A stretch of 64,000 nt of DNA from Sapria himalayana (lineage: Eukaryota > Streptophyta > Magnoliopsida > Malpighiales > Rafflesiaceae). The stretch is taken from the NCBI GenBank assembly GCA_029783825.1, contig JAREIK010008142.1, positions 1 through 64,000 of the forward strand, given 5' to 3'. Shown here one piece after another: positions 36,181 to 50,126 of this stretch (positions are counted from its first letter, which is position 1; the number at the start of each line of letters is the position of its first letter). The notes under the pieces are model-generated. The model saw only the letters and a list, made by a program, of their open reading frames with translations, made no database searches and was not told the origin of the DNA. The translations under genes were made by a program, and so were the position numbers.

Positions 36181-36358
36181 ACGGAAACTAGAAATAAAAA
36201 AATGAATGTAAAAATATAAAAAAAATATATATATATAAAAGTAAATAAAAATTATAAAAATTAAATAATATAAATAAAAAAAAAGATAGATTTTTATTTA
36301 ACCATAAATGATATTATTTCATAAATAAAAAAAATAATATATTATAATAATTTATTTA

Positions 36359-36408
<50 letters not shown>

Positions 36409-37459
36409 TATGGTTATAAATTTTTATGAATATAATATGAAATAATTATATAGGCATTAAATTTCATATGATTTGATATAAAAGTATAATTTATAAAATT
36501 CTAAAAATTACTTAAAGCGAGAAGTATAATAAAAAAAGTTATATTTATTATATTAATAAAAATGAAATATTATAAGAATATAGAAAAGGTCTTATCCAAT
36601 TGCTTAATTCTTATAAATTTTAGTAGGGACAAAAAATAAAATTTAAATTCAAATCAACTTAAGGTCAATTTGGTAGTACTTTTCAAATGTGTTTATATGG
36701 ATAAAAAAAATAAAAAGTGTTTTTAGGACAAGGACAAAAAAATTTCATTAGTAATATTTTAAATAACTCTTTTAAAATCCGGAAAAAAATACTTTAAGCG
36801 TTCTTTTAATAACCAGACTGATATATTTATTTTTTAAATCATCAAGAGTGTTTTTGATGTAATTAAAACATCTATGTATTTATCTTTAAATATCAATTTA
36901 TTTTTTTAAAATTTTATGAAAATTTTCACTTTTTTTAAAATTCAAAAATTTCAAATCTTATAGTAAATATTTTTTTAAAAATTTTTATAATCATAAAAAT
37001 AATTTTTATTTTAAAAAATATAAATATTTACTTGTTTATTCGTTAATTGAGATATTTTTATACTTTTTTTATTTATTCATACGATTAAATATTTTAGCTT
37101 TTTATTAGTAGTACTTTTTATATATGTTTATTTATTAATTAAAATATCATAAAAAATGATTATAATTATATAATTAATTATTTAATGTATTTTAAATACA
37201 AATATTTAAATATCATAATTAAATTTTTCGGAAAAATATTTTGTATAATTTTTTTAAAATTTTATAATCATAAAAATAGTTTTTTTAGCCTATATTTAAT
37301 ATAATTTATTTATTTATAATATCCTGTTTTTATAATTATATGAGAAGAATGTTGTTTTCAAGGATTGCTCATCCATAAACCATGACATACCTTTAATATA
37401 CAATATCATATAAAATATTAAAAATAATAAAATAAAAACAATTAAATCATTAAAGATTT
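36181..37459 (-). other. AT-rich 5' subterminal spacer of copy B, with empty MITE site and (AC)n
   Basis: No gene. It matches copy C 31140-31990 and copy A 200-1200. It holds the single-copy target ttttattta (36292-36300) that is duplicated around the MITE in copy A, and a pure (AC)n run at 36361-36408 that is absent from copy C. Confidence 0.75.
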
Positions 37460-37880
37460 GCGATGAAAATTATCACAAGCCAAAATAGCTAAAAAAATTC
37501 ATAGCTAAATGCATATATTTAGTGAAACTTATCATTTAAGGAAAAACCGCTAGTAATTAAATATAAAATCATTAAGAAAAAATTCAGAATATTATTAAGC
37601 TAGTGATTTTATCTTTAATTATTTAGCATGGGAAAATCCATTTCTATAATCATTGCTAAAATGCCCACCATTACCTACGTGAAAATTTATGATAATAGTA
37701 GATAGGGACAATTTTCAATCAAAAATTTCCAAATCTAATCCATCATAAATCCAGTGATAATTTATAATTCAATGTAAAATCAAACATCTCTAAATATTAC
37801 CTAGCTAATGCCTCGCTAATTAACTTGGGATTATTCTTCTAGCTAAATTCTGTAGCTATACAAATATTTTTTTTATTGTG
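37460..37880 (-). mobile_element. 5' terminus and TIR of copy B
   Basis: Diverged subterminal words (gaaaattatcacaagcc, ctagctaatgcctcgctaatt, ttctagctaaattctgtagc) end in attttttttattgtg at 37880. The reverse complement CACAATAAAAAAAATATT aligns with copy C's CACTACAAGAAAATATT. The TAGA array begins at the next base. Confidence 0.75.
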
Positions 37881-40235
37881 AAATAGACATATAGATAGAT
37901 AGACAAATAAATAGATAGATAGACATATAGATAGATAAACAATACATAGATAGATAAATAGATAGACAGATGGATAGACTGATAGATAGACTAATAGATA
38001 TATAGATATTAAGATATATAGATGGTATAGATAGAAAGAAAGATAGATAGATATGTATATATATATATATATATATACATACATATATGGAAAGATATAT
38101 AGACAGATAGATAGATAGATAGGCAGATAGATAAGAATATATATATATACAGATGGATAGATAGATAGATATATAAATAGATATTTAAATGGATAGATAG
38201 ATAAATTATTTGAAATATAAACACAGATAGATAGATTGATAAATAGACAGACAGATAGATAAACAAAAAGATAGACAGATACGTAGACAGTAATATAGAT
38301 AAAAAAAATTTATTGATAGATAGACAAATAAATAAATAAATAAATAGATATATAGACAAATAGATATATAGATAACAGACATAGATATAAACAAATAGAT
38401 AGATAGATAAATAGATTGATAGATGGAGAGATAGATAGAAGATAGTTAGACAAATAGATAGACAAGTAGAAAGATATAGATAGATAGATAGATATAGTTA
38501 TAGATATATATATATATATATATTGATAGAAAGGCATATATATAGACATATAGATAGACAGATAAATAGACACATTGATAAATAGACACACAGATAGATA
38601 AACAAATAGACAAATAAATAGATAGGAAAGCAAACAAAAAATAATAGATAAACAAACAATCAGGGAGGCATACAGTCAATCAGGTAGGTAGTTAAACAGA
38701 TTGGCATAGATTGAGAGATAGACAAATAAATAGATAGATAGTTTGATAGACAAATACATGGATAGCTATATAAATAAATTCATACATAGATTGATATATC
38801 GATAGTTAGATAGATTCATACACAAATTGAAAGATAGATAGACAAATAGATAGACAAATAGATAGACAAAACAGATAGATAAATAGAGACATAGATAGAT
38901 AGTTATTTAGTCAAATATATAAAAAGATAAATAGATAGATAGACAGATAAATAGATAGATAGATAATTAAATAAACAGATTAATAGATAGAATGAAAGAT
39001 AGATTTATATATAGATTGATAGATATATTCATAGATAAATTGGAGGATAGAAAAACATATAGATATACAAACAGATAGAAAAATAAATAGATAGATAGAA
39101 AGATTGATAGATATATAGATAAATAGATAGATAGATTGATAGTAAGTGAGATAGACACTCAGATAGGTAGAAAATTAGGCAGGGAACAGACAAATAGACG
39201 GACAAACTGATAGACAAAGTGACACATAAATAAAAATATAGATGGATAGAAAGACAAATAGATAGATAGTTTGACAGATAGATTAATAGAAAGATAAATA
39301 GACTAATAGATATATAAATTGATAGATAGATTGATATATATATTGATAGATATATAGATAGACAGATAGATAGATTATAATACAAATAAATATATAATAG
39401 ATCAACATATAGAGAGAGATAGATAGATATATAGACATATAGATAGATAGAGAGATGAGAGAAAGTTAGACAAATAGATACATAGATAGATATATAGATA
39501 CATAGATAAATAGTTAGTTAGATAGATAGATAGACAGATAGAAAGATAGATAGAAAGATTGATTGACAGACAGATTATAGACAGATTGATATATATATTG
39601 ATAGACAAATTGATAGACTGATAGATAGACTAATTGATAGACTGATAGATAGATAGATTGATAGAGAGATAGATAGATAGAATGATAGAATTAAAGATTG
39701 ATATATAGATACATAGATAAAGATTTAGATAGATAGATCGATAGATAAATTATTAGAAAAATAGATAGATAGATAGATAGATAGACAGATTGATAGATAC
39801 ATAAATGGATATATATATATATAGACAAATAGATAGACATATAGATACACATACAAATATATAGATAGATAAATAGATAGATAGATAAAGAGATAGATAG
39901 AAAGATAGATAGATAGTTAGATAGAAAGATATATAGATGTATATATAATTAGATAGATAGAGATATAAATATATATATAGATGTATAATTATATCTATAG
40001 ATAGAGATATAATTATATAGATGTATATATATAGACACAGACAACAAATAGAAAGATATATATATATATAGATAGACAGATTAATAGATGGATAGATAGA
40101 TAGATAGAAATTTAAATAGACAAATAGAAAGGCATGTAGATAAATAGATAGAAAGAGATACGTATATATATATATATAGATAAATAAATAGAGAGATATT
40201 AAGATAGAAAGAAAGTAAGTAAGATAGATATATAG

Positions 40236-40267
<32 letters not shown>

Positions 40268-40512
40268 CTAATAGATAGATAGATAGATCCATAGATAGAT
40301 AGATAGTCAGATAGATTTACATGTAGATAGATAAATAGATAAAAAGTTAGACAAACAAATAAATTGACAAATAGATAGATAGATAGATAAACAAACAAAT
40401 AGAAAGATAGATAGACAGAAAGATAAATATATAGATTAGATTGAAGGATTTATATACATATAGATAGACAAATATATAGTCACAAATAAACAAATAGATA
40501 GGTAGATAAATA

Positions 40513-40740
40513 AATAGATAGGTAAAGAGATAGATAGAGAGACAGAGAGATAGATAGATATTATGATAGACAAAAAGATAAATAGTTAGATAGATAGACA
40601 GATAGATAGATAAATAAATAAATAGATAGGTAAAGAGATAGACAAATAGACAGACAAATAGATAGATAGATAGATATTAAGATAGACAAAAAGATAGATA
40701 GATAGATAGACATACAGATAGACAGATAGAAAGAAAGATA
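40513..40740. repeat. 108-bp duplication inside array 3
   Basis: ggtaaagagatag at 40521 recurs at 40629, and attatgatagacaaaaagat at ~40560 recurs as attaagatagacaaaaagat at ~40676. The offset of the first pair is 108 bp (27 tetranucleotides). Confidence 0.8.
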
Positions 40741-43039
40741 GATATATAAATACATAGATAGATAAATAGATAGATAGATTTATTGAAACAAAGATAGATA
40801 GATAGATTGATTCATTGATTGAAATTCAGATAGATAAATAGATAGATAGACATATAAATAGATAGTTAGATAGATAAATAGACAGAATGAATGATAGAAT
40901 GATAATATATTAATATATGGATTTATAGACAAAATGATTGATAGATTGATAGACAAATAGATAAATAGATAGTTATATATACAAATAGATAGACAAATAG
41001 ATAGATAGAGAGAAAAATAAATAAATTGAGAAAAAGACAAATAGACAAATAGATTGATAGACATTAAAGTAGGTAGATAGTGAAATAGGTAGGCATATAA
41101 ACAAATTGATAGAAAAAAAGACACACAAGAAGAATGATAGATAGATATATAGATAGACAGATAGATAAATAGTTTAAAAGATAGATTAATCTAATGATAG
41201 ATAGATAAATAGATATAAATATAGATAGATAGATTGATAGATAGATTGATTGATATATAGATTAATAAATAGATTAATATATAAATTAATTTTAAAATAG
41301 ATAAATAGATTGATAGACATATTGATAGATAGATTGTGTGATAGATTGATTGATAGGTTCAAAAACATATTGATAGACTAGATTGATAGACAAAAAGATA
41401 GACAAAAAGATAGATAGATAGATAGATAGACATATGGATATATAGATAGATATTAAGATTATTTGAACGATAAAAATATAGATAGATATATAGATAGATA
41501 GAAAAACAAACAAACAAATAGATAGATATATAGATAGAGAAATAGACAAATACATAGATAGTTAGGTAGGCAGACATGTAGTCAGGCAAGTATAAAAAAT
41601 AGATAGATTGATATATAGATAGAAAGATAAATAAATAGACAAACAAATTGTTAGACAAATAGATACACAGATATATAGATAGTTTGATAGATAGATTATA
41701 AGACACATTAATAGACCGATGGATAGATAGATTGAAAGACAAATTGATAGATAGATTGATGAATAAATAGATAGATACATAAATAGATAGATATATAGAC
41801 AAATAGATACATAGAAAGAAAGAAATATAGATAGATAGATAAATAGTCAGATAGATAGATAAATAGATTGATAGATAGTCAGATAGATACATAGATAGTC
41901 ATATAGATAAACAAGAAGATATATATGTACATAGACAGGTATATAGATAGCTAGATAAATAGATAGATAAGTCGATAAATAGATAGATTAAGAGATAAAA
42001 TTATTGATAGATTGATAAACTAATTGATAGAAAGATTGATAGACAGATCGATAAATAGATAGATAGACAAACATAAAGATATACAAATAGACTAAAAAAT
42101 AGATAGATAGACAGAAAGATAGATAGACACATTGATAGGTAGGTAGACAAATAGAGATATAGATATTCATGTAGGCAGATAGTCTGGTAGGTAAGCATAT
42201 AGATAAATAGACATACTAACTGATAGACAAAAAGTCACACAGATAGGAAGATAAATAGATATTTAGACAGATAGAAAGATAGTTTGATAGATAGATTAAA
42301 AGAATGATTAATAGACTAATTGAAATAAAATTGATAGATAGATAGGTAGACAAATAGATAGATAGTCAGAAAGATAAATAGATTGAAAGATCGACTAATA
42401 GATATATAGGTGATAGAATGAAAGCCAGATAGATAGATAGTTATATAGATAGATAGATAGACAAATAAACAGATTGATTGATTGATTCATTGATAGAATG
42501 ATTGATAGATTGCTAGACAAATTGAAAGAAAGTTTTATTTTTAAATTGATAGATAGATTGATAGATAGATAGACAAAAAACAAACAAACAAATAGAGAGA
42601 TAAATAAAAATTTTGATACACATATAGATTGAAAGACAGACTAATAGTGTGATAGAGAGTTAGGAAGGTAGTTAGTCTACAAAGATGTAGATAGACAAAT
42701 AGACAGATAAACTGATAGACAAATAGACACATAGATAGAAAGATAGATAGATATATAGATAGATAGATGCATAGAGGAATATTATTATAGGGAGAAAGAT
42801 AAATAAATAGATAGATAGATTGATTAATTGAGAGATAGTCAATTAGATATACAAGTAGATAGTTAGATAGATAGATAGACAAACAAAAAATTAAATAGAC
42901 AAACAAACAAATAGATCGATAGAAAAATAAATAGATATATGGATAGTCAGGTTGGAAAATATACAAATAAAAAGATAGATAGATAGACAGACACACAAAC
43001 AAATAGACAGAAAGATAGATAAATAAATAGATAGATAGA

Positions 43040-43560
43040 TAGATATATAGTTTGATAGATAGGTTAATAGATAAATTGATAGACAAATAGATAGAATATT
43101 GATAGACATATTGATAGAAAATAGATAGATAGATAGTCAGATATAAAAATAGATACACAGATAGATAAATAGTTAGATAGATAAATTAATAAACAAATAG
43201 ATAGATAGATAGATAGATAGACAAATAGATATGTAGATAGATAAATAGATAGATAAAAAGATAGATAGATAAATAGATAGACAAACAGATTAATAGATAG
43301 AGAGATATAAAGATATTTAGAATAATAGATAGATATATAGATATATAGTTTGATAGATATGTTAATAGATAGATCGATATACCAATAGATAGAAGATTGA
43401 TAGACATATTGATTGAAAATAGATAGACAGATAGATAGATAGACAGATAGATAGATAGACATATAGAAAAATAGATACACAAATAGATAGATAGTTAGAT
43501 AGATAAATTGATAGACAAATAGATAGACAGACAGATAGATAGATAGATAGATAGACAAAT
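43040..43560. repeat. ~298-bp higher-order duplication inside array 3
   Basis: gatagacatattgat plus gaaaatag at 43101 recurs at 43399. Flanking words atatatagtttgatagat, aaaatagatacaca and gttagatagataaatt recur in the same order. Two units differ by small indels. Confidence 0.85.
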
Positions 43561-44212
43561 AGATATGCTAATAGATAAATATATAGATAAAGAGATAGAT
43601 AGAAAAATAGATAGATAGAGAGATTAACAAATAGAGAGATATATATATATTTAGAAAAATAGATAGATAGAAAGAGAGATAAACATATAGATAGACATAT
43701 AAATAGACATATAGATTGATAGATAGATACATAGATTGATAGACAAATAGATATATAGAGAGATAGATAGATAATTAGATAGAAAGTAAAACAAATAAAT
43801 AGAAATAGAGAAAAATAAATTGATAAACAAATAGATATATATATATATATAGACAAGTAGGCTGACATTTAGTCAGGCAGGGATACACACAGACATACAC
43901 ATAGATAGATTTACATACAAACAAATAAACAAATAGATAGATAGAGAATGAAATAGATAGATGTATAGATAGTTTAATAGACATATTGATTGTTAGATAG
44001 ATAGACAAATAGATAGATAAATAGAAACACAGATATATAGATTGATAGATAGACAGATAGATAAATATATAGATAGATATATCGATAGATAAATACACAT
44101 ATTGATAGATAGATTGATTGCCAGATTAATAGATTGATTAATAGACAAATTGATTGATAGATTAATATATAGATTGATTAGCATTCAGATAGACATACAT
44201 ACAAATATACAA

Positions 44213-44245
<33 letters not shown>

Positions 44246-47200
44246 CAGATAGAGATATAGATAATCATTTAGGCAGACATCCAGGCACACAGGTAGATAA
44301 ACAAATGGATAAACAAACAAATTGATAAATTAATGCACATAAAGGAAGATAAACAAATATATAGATAAATATATAAATAGTTTGATATAAAGATTAATAG
44401 ACAGATTAAAAAACTAATATAATAAGAAAAATTGATAGATAGATTGATAGACTTCTAGATATATAGATTGATAAATACACAAATTGATTGACAGAAAGAT
44501 AGTCATATAGATAAATACATAGAAAAATAGAAAAATAGATAGATATTTAGATAGAAAGATAGATGGATAGATTCATAGATAAAATTATAGATAGATAGTT
44601 AGATAGATTGATAGACAAATTAATAGAAAGATTAATAGATAGATCTATAGATATATAGATAGACTAATAGATATGTAGTTAAATAGAAAGATACATAGAC
44701 AAATAGATAAACAAAAAGATAGATTATTAGATAGATTGATTGATTGATTGAAAAATAGATTGATATATAAATCGACATATAGATTGACAAATAGATAGAT
44801 AGATAGTAGATAGATATACAAATAGATAGATAGACAGATAGTTAGTTAGTTAGTTAGATAAACAGAAAGATTGTCAGAAAGATACAAACATAGATAGACA
44901 TATATATAGAAAGATATACAGATAGATTGAGAAATAGAAAGAAAGATTGATTGATAGATAGGTAAATAGATAGTTAGATAGATAGATAGACTGAAAGATA
45001 GATAGATCGATAGACAAATAGATAGAAAGACAAATAGATAGATAGATAAATAGATATATAGATAGATAGACAGACATACAAATCGGAAAATTGATAGGTA
45101 GATAGATAGATGATATATTGATAGACAAAGAAATAGATAGACATACATATAGTTAATTAGTCAATTAGTCAGGCAGGCAGACATTCATGCATGTAGGTAG
45201 ATAGACAGACAAATAGAGAAATAGATAAATAAACAATCATACAAACAAATAGAAAAATAATAGATAAGCAGATATATAGATAGTTTAATAAATAGATTAA
45301 TAGAAAAATTGATAGAAATATAGATAGATTGACAAAATGACAGATATATTGATAGACAGATAGATAGGAAAATAGATAGATAGATAGATAGATAGACAAA
45401 TAGCTAGATATATTGATAGATAAAATGATAGATATATTTATAGATAAATTGATAGATAGATGGGCAAATAGATTGACTGACAGATTGATAGATAGAATAA
45501 TAGATAGATAAATAGACAGAATGATATACAAATAGATAGATAGATATATAAATAGATAGATAGATAGATACATAGACAGATAAGTAGGTAGATAGATTGA
45601 CTGATAGTTATATAGATATATAGATAGAATGGTAGACAAATATATAGATAGATAGATACGAAATTACATGGACAGATAGATAGGTAGATAGATTAACTAA
45701 TAGTTATATAGATATATAGATTGATCGATAGATAGATAGATAGACACATAAACAAATGTAGAGTTGATATACAGATAGAAATATAAAAGATAAACAAATA
45801 GATCGATAGATATATAGATGTATATATTTATAGGCCAATTAATAGATAGATAGATTGATAGATAAATAAATAAAATTATTAATTTATAAATATTTTCATA
45901 AATAGATTGAAAGATAGATTGATAGATAAATATAAACAAAGATCGATAAATAGATAGATAGATAGACAGAAAAATTGATTGATAGAATGATAAATAAATA
46001 TACAGATTGATATACAGGTTGATAGATAAAGAGATATATAAATAGAAACATAGATAGATAAATAAATAAAAACATAGTTAGATAGATAGATAGATAGATA
46101 GACTGATAGATAGAAAAATATATAGATAGATAGATAGATAAAGATATAGATAGTCATAAAGTTAGATAGATATATATACAAATAGAATGATTGATTGATA
46201 GATACATTCATAGACAAATTAATAGTCAAATAGATAGATAGATAGATACAAAGAAATATAATTAGATAAATAGATAGAAAGATAGACACCTAATTAGACA
46301 AATAGATAAAAAATTGATAGATAGATTGATAGGTAGATAGATCGATAGATAGATAAATAGATTGACAATGATAAATATATAGATAGATAGATAGAGATAT
46401 AGAAAGATAGATAGATAAATAGACATATAGATAGTTATATAGATAGATAGACTGATATATTGATTGATTAATAGATAGATAGATAGGTAGATAGATAGAT
46501 ACATAGATAATTATATTGATAGAATATTAATTAGATACATAGATATAGTTTGATTGATATATAGAAAGAAAGATAGATAGGTAGGTAGACATATAGATAG
46601 ACAGATAGATAGATTCATAGATAGATAGATCGATAGATGGATTAATAGACATATTGATAGAAAGATTGATTGATAGACAGATATATAGGTATATAGATAG
46701 ACAAATAGATAGATTTAAATATAGATAACAAAAAGATAGACAGATATATAGATAGAATGATTGATTGAACGATATTCAAATAAAGAGATTGACAGATATA
46801 TTGATATATAAATAGATAGATAAACAGATAGATAGATAGATAGTTAGATAGATAGTCAAATAAATAGACATATAGGTTTACAAATAGATAGATAGATAGA
46901 TATATATATATATATATATATATAGAAAGAAAGAAAGATAGATACATAGAAAGAAAAAGATATTGATAGATAGATAGATTGACAAATAGATAGAAAGATA
47001 GTTAAATAGATTGAAAAACAAATAGACATATAGATAGACAAATAGATAGATAAATAGATAGATAAATAGATAGATAGATAAATAGATATACAGATAGATA
47101 GATTGATAGATATATAGATTGATATACAGATAGATAGATAGATATATAGAGATATGGATACATAGATATATCGACAGATGGATATACAAATATACAAACA

Positions 47201-47994
47201 TATAAACCGAGAGATAGATTTGTAAATAGATAGATAGACAGATTGATAGTTAAATAGGCATACATATAGATAGATAGATATATAGATAGATATATAGATA
47301 GATATATAGATAGACAAATAGATTAACAGATAAATAAATATGATGATAGATAAATATATAGAAACATAGATAGAATGATAGTTAGTTAGATAAACAAATA
47401 GATAGACATTTTGATAGACAAATAGATAGATAGATAGATAGACAGAAATATATATAAGTAGATAGATAAACAAATAAATAAAGATATTGATATATATATT
47501 GATAGACATATAGATAGATAGTTAAATAGCCAATTAGATAGATAGATAGCTTGGAAAATAAATTGAAAGAAGATAGATAGATAGACATATAGCTAGATAG
47601 ATTGATATATAGAATGATGGATAGATTGATAGATATATAGATAGTTAGATTGATAGATATATAGATAGTTAGATTGATTGATAAACAAATTGATAGAATG
47701 ATAAATAGATAGATTGATAAATAGATTGATAAAATGATAGATATATAAATAGATAGATAAATAGATAGATAGATAAATAGATAGAATGATAGACGGATAG
47801 ATAGATAGATAGTCAGATACATAGACAAATTGATAGGCAGATAGATTGATATATAAATATTAAAATAAATAAACAAATAGATAGATAGACAGATAAATTT
47901 TTAAATAGATAGGTAGATAGAAAGATTGAAAGATATATAGATAAATTAATAAATAGATAGATGGATAGATTGTTAGATAGATAGATTGATAAGT

Positions 47995-48128
47995 ATATAG
48001 TTAGAATGATTGATTGATATATAGATTCATAGAAAGATTTAAAGATAGATTGATAGGTATATAGTTAGAATGATTGATTGACAAATAGATTCATATAAAG
48101 ATTTAAAGATAGATTGATAGACATATAT
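47995..48128. repeat. 64-bp duplication inside array 3
   Basis: ttagaatgattgattga at 48001 recurs at 48065, followed in both by agattcat and aaagatttaaagatagattg. The offset is 64 bp (16 tetranucleotides). Confidence 0.9.
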
Positions 48129-48144
48129 AAACAAAGATAGATAA

Positions 48145-48176
<32 letters not shown>

Positions 48177-48583
48177 ATAGATAGAAATATAGATAGATAG
48201 ATAGATTGATATACAGGTTGATAGTTAGAGAGATCTATAGTTAGAAAGATAGATAGATATATAAATAAATAGATAGATAGATAGATTGATTGATAAACTG
48301 ATAAATAGACAAATAAGTAGATAGATAGATAAACATATCACTAGATATATAGATATAATGATTCATTGATGATAGATTCATAAATAGATTAATAGTCAGA
48401 TTAATAGACAAATAGATACAAAGATATATTAACAAAAAAAAAGATAAAAAGATAGACACATAATTAGAAAAATAGAATGACAGATTGATAAATAGTTTGA
48501 TAGACAGATTGATTGATAAATAGATAGACAATGATAGATACATAAATAGATAGATAGACAGATAATGATATAAAAAGATAGAT

Positions 48584-48599
48584 AGATAGGTAGATAGTT
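48584..48599 (+). repeat. LINE target-site duplication, left copy
   Basis: agataggtagatagtt, 16 bp, identical to 54800-54815. It is array sequence, so the LINE inserted into a pre-existing TAGA array. Confidence 0.8.
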
Positions 48600-48692
48600 C
48601 AAAACGCTCTCAACTTCTAGAAAGATAAAACTCGAATTCTAGAGAGAGAAAGTGCAAGATTTGGGCAGAATATAGCCAATTTCAAGCTCAAA

Positions 48693-50126
48693 ATGGGGCA
48701 AGAGGACTTCCTAGCACATAGGAAGTCATTTGCTTCAATATTGCAAGGGCCCACGCATACTTCTCCCTCATTAGGGAACAAGCAAGACTTGCCGGCGGTC
48801 TTTTTCTCTCTAGCCAAACTTGCAAGAATGGCAAAACCCTTCGAATGGACTTTGGTTGGGAAGTTCTCACATGGCCGATCGAGTTTTAAAGACATTCGAG
48901 ACTTCCTCTCCTCAATAAAGCTTAAAGGGGCAGTAAAAATGAGAGATTTTGACTCAAAGCATATTTTTCTGCAACTCTCGGAGGAAGTAGATTATTATAG
49001 AATATGGATGCGAGGTATGTGGTAGATCAAAGGCTTTTCTATGCGCATGCTGAAATGGACAAATGAGTTCACCCCACTGGAAGAATCACCCATTGCACCG
49101 GTATGGTTTCTACTCCCAGATCTTCCCCTACCCTTCTATAATAAGGCGGCTCTCTTTTCTATTGCTTCGTGTGTGGGCAAACCGATGAGGATGGACGAGG
49201 CTACTACCTCAATGTCTCGACCTCACTGTGCTCGTCTCTGTGTAGAGATGAGTTTGCTGTCGATACCCCCACATAAACTGTGGATAGGTAGTGATGATAA
49301 TAATGGGTTTTGGCAAACGATTGTCCCAGAATACTTTCCTCGATATTGTACATTATGTAAAAGATTGGGTCATGATGAGGTTGAATGCAAAATGGGTTTA
49401 GAACGATGCGAAAATGTTAAAGAAAATGCAGGTAAAACCAAGGTGCAGAAATGGATAAGGAAGGAAAGCATGGGCAAAGTTTCCACACAAATTTTTGAGA
49501 CTAAGTCACCAAAAAAGCTTGATGCTAAGAGCTCAGGGGAGGAAGGTAATGAAGATTCTATAAAAAACGGCAATCGTAGGAAGATAAGCTGAGAAGGGGA
49601 TGTAGGCATGCAAGAGGGAAGCAAGGAAAAAGCCTCGGGTGGTGATTTTTGCATCACCGGAGAGGAAATGAAAATGGAGCACCAAGCGGATGGCTGTGCT
49701 TGGGACTTACCTAAACCAAGATACAAGAGGCAAGTTAAGAAGGTTAGGACTAGGAGGAATGCAAGAGACAAGGAGGAGGATTTATGCTAGATGGAGGAAG
49801 ACGTGCTGGATTTTTCAGAGGAGGAGTTCGAAGTGAAAAGCTGGAACTTACCACCTCAAAGCAAGGCCATGGAAAGGATGGAAATGAAGTCTTCTAAGGA
49901 TGATCTAGAAATGGCCATAAGTAAATGGGATACATATACAAGAAAAGAGGATATGGAGGAGCTGAATGTAATGGCGTTACAGCTTGGAAAAATTTTAAAG
50001 GAACAGATTATGGAACTGGTCTCTAGTGTAACAAAACCCACAAGGCACATGAAGAAGTATAAGAATATGCAATACGATTCAAAGTGTAGAACGAGAGCGC
50101 AGTCAAAATCAGCAGGTAATGTTTAG
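48693..50126 (+). pseudogene. LINE ORF1 (DUF4283, zinc knuckle), three nonsense codons
   Basis: A single frame of 477 codons from ATG 48693 (MGQEDFLAHRK) to TAG 50124-50126. Residues ~50-200 form a DUF4283 domain (EWTLVGKFSHGRSSFKDIRD, MRDFDSKHIFLQLSEEVDYY, FTPLEESPIAPVWFLLPDLP). A zinc knuckle CTLCKRLGHDEVEC (CX2CX4HX4C) is at residues 219-232. The rest is charged and Lys/Glu-rich. Plant LINE ORF1 proteins of this kind are nucleic-acid-binding gag-like chaperones of the element RNA. In-frame stops at 49023 (TAG), 49590 (TGA) and 49788 (TAG) split it. The end overlaps the start of ORF2 by 8 bp. Confidence 0.9.

Larger units (their letters stand above)
15811..37880 (-). mobile_element. CACTA copy B, minus orientation, 3'-truncated, split by copy C
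   Basis: The right (5') end at 37880 reads inward CACAATAAAAAAAATATTTG, a diverged version of copy C's CACTACAAGAAAATATTC, and is followed by matching subterminal words. The outer segment 36180-37880 is collinear with 31140-32749 of copy C. The left end lacks a TIR: 15811 starts inside the subterminal repeat zone and joins the TCTA array. The 14.56-kb copy C sits in B's AT repeat. Without C, B is about 7.5 kb, with a leader-like exon, two captured gene fragments and only the C-terminal end of TNP1. It has no transposase of its own. Confidence 0.7.
37881..48599 (-). repeat. Degenerate (TAGA)n array 3, 10.7 kb
   Basis: TAGA/GATA units with variants (CAAA, GATT, TATA, AAAG) run without interruption from the copy B terminus to the LINE. 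The plus strand is TAGA, opposite to arrays 1 and 2. All minus-strand open frames (up to 217 codons of Ser/Ile/Tyr/Leu) are artefacts. Local higher-order duplications exist and are listed separately. Confidence 0.97.

Noticed and set aside
49370..49771. Minus-strand open frame of 133 codons, also 48617-48895 minus
   Set aside because: Antisense shadows of LINE ORF1, which has clear DUF4283 and zinc-knuckle homology on the plus strand.
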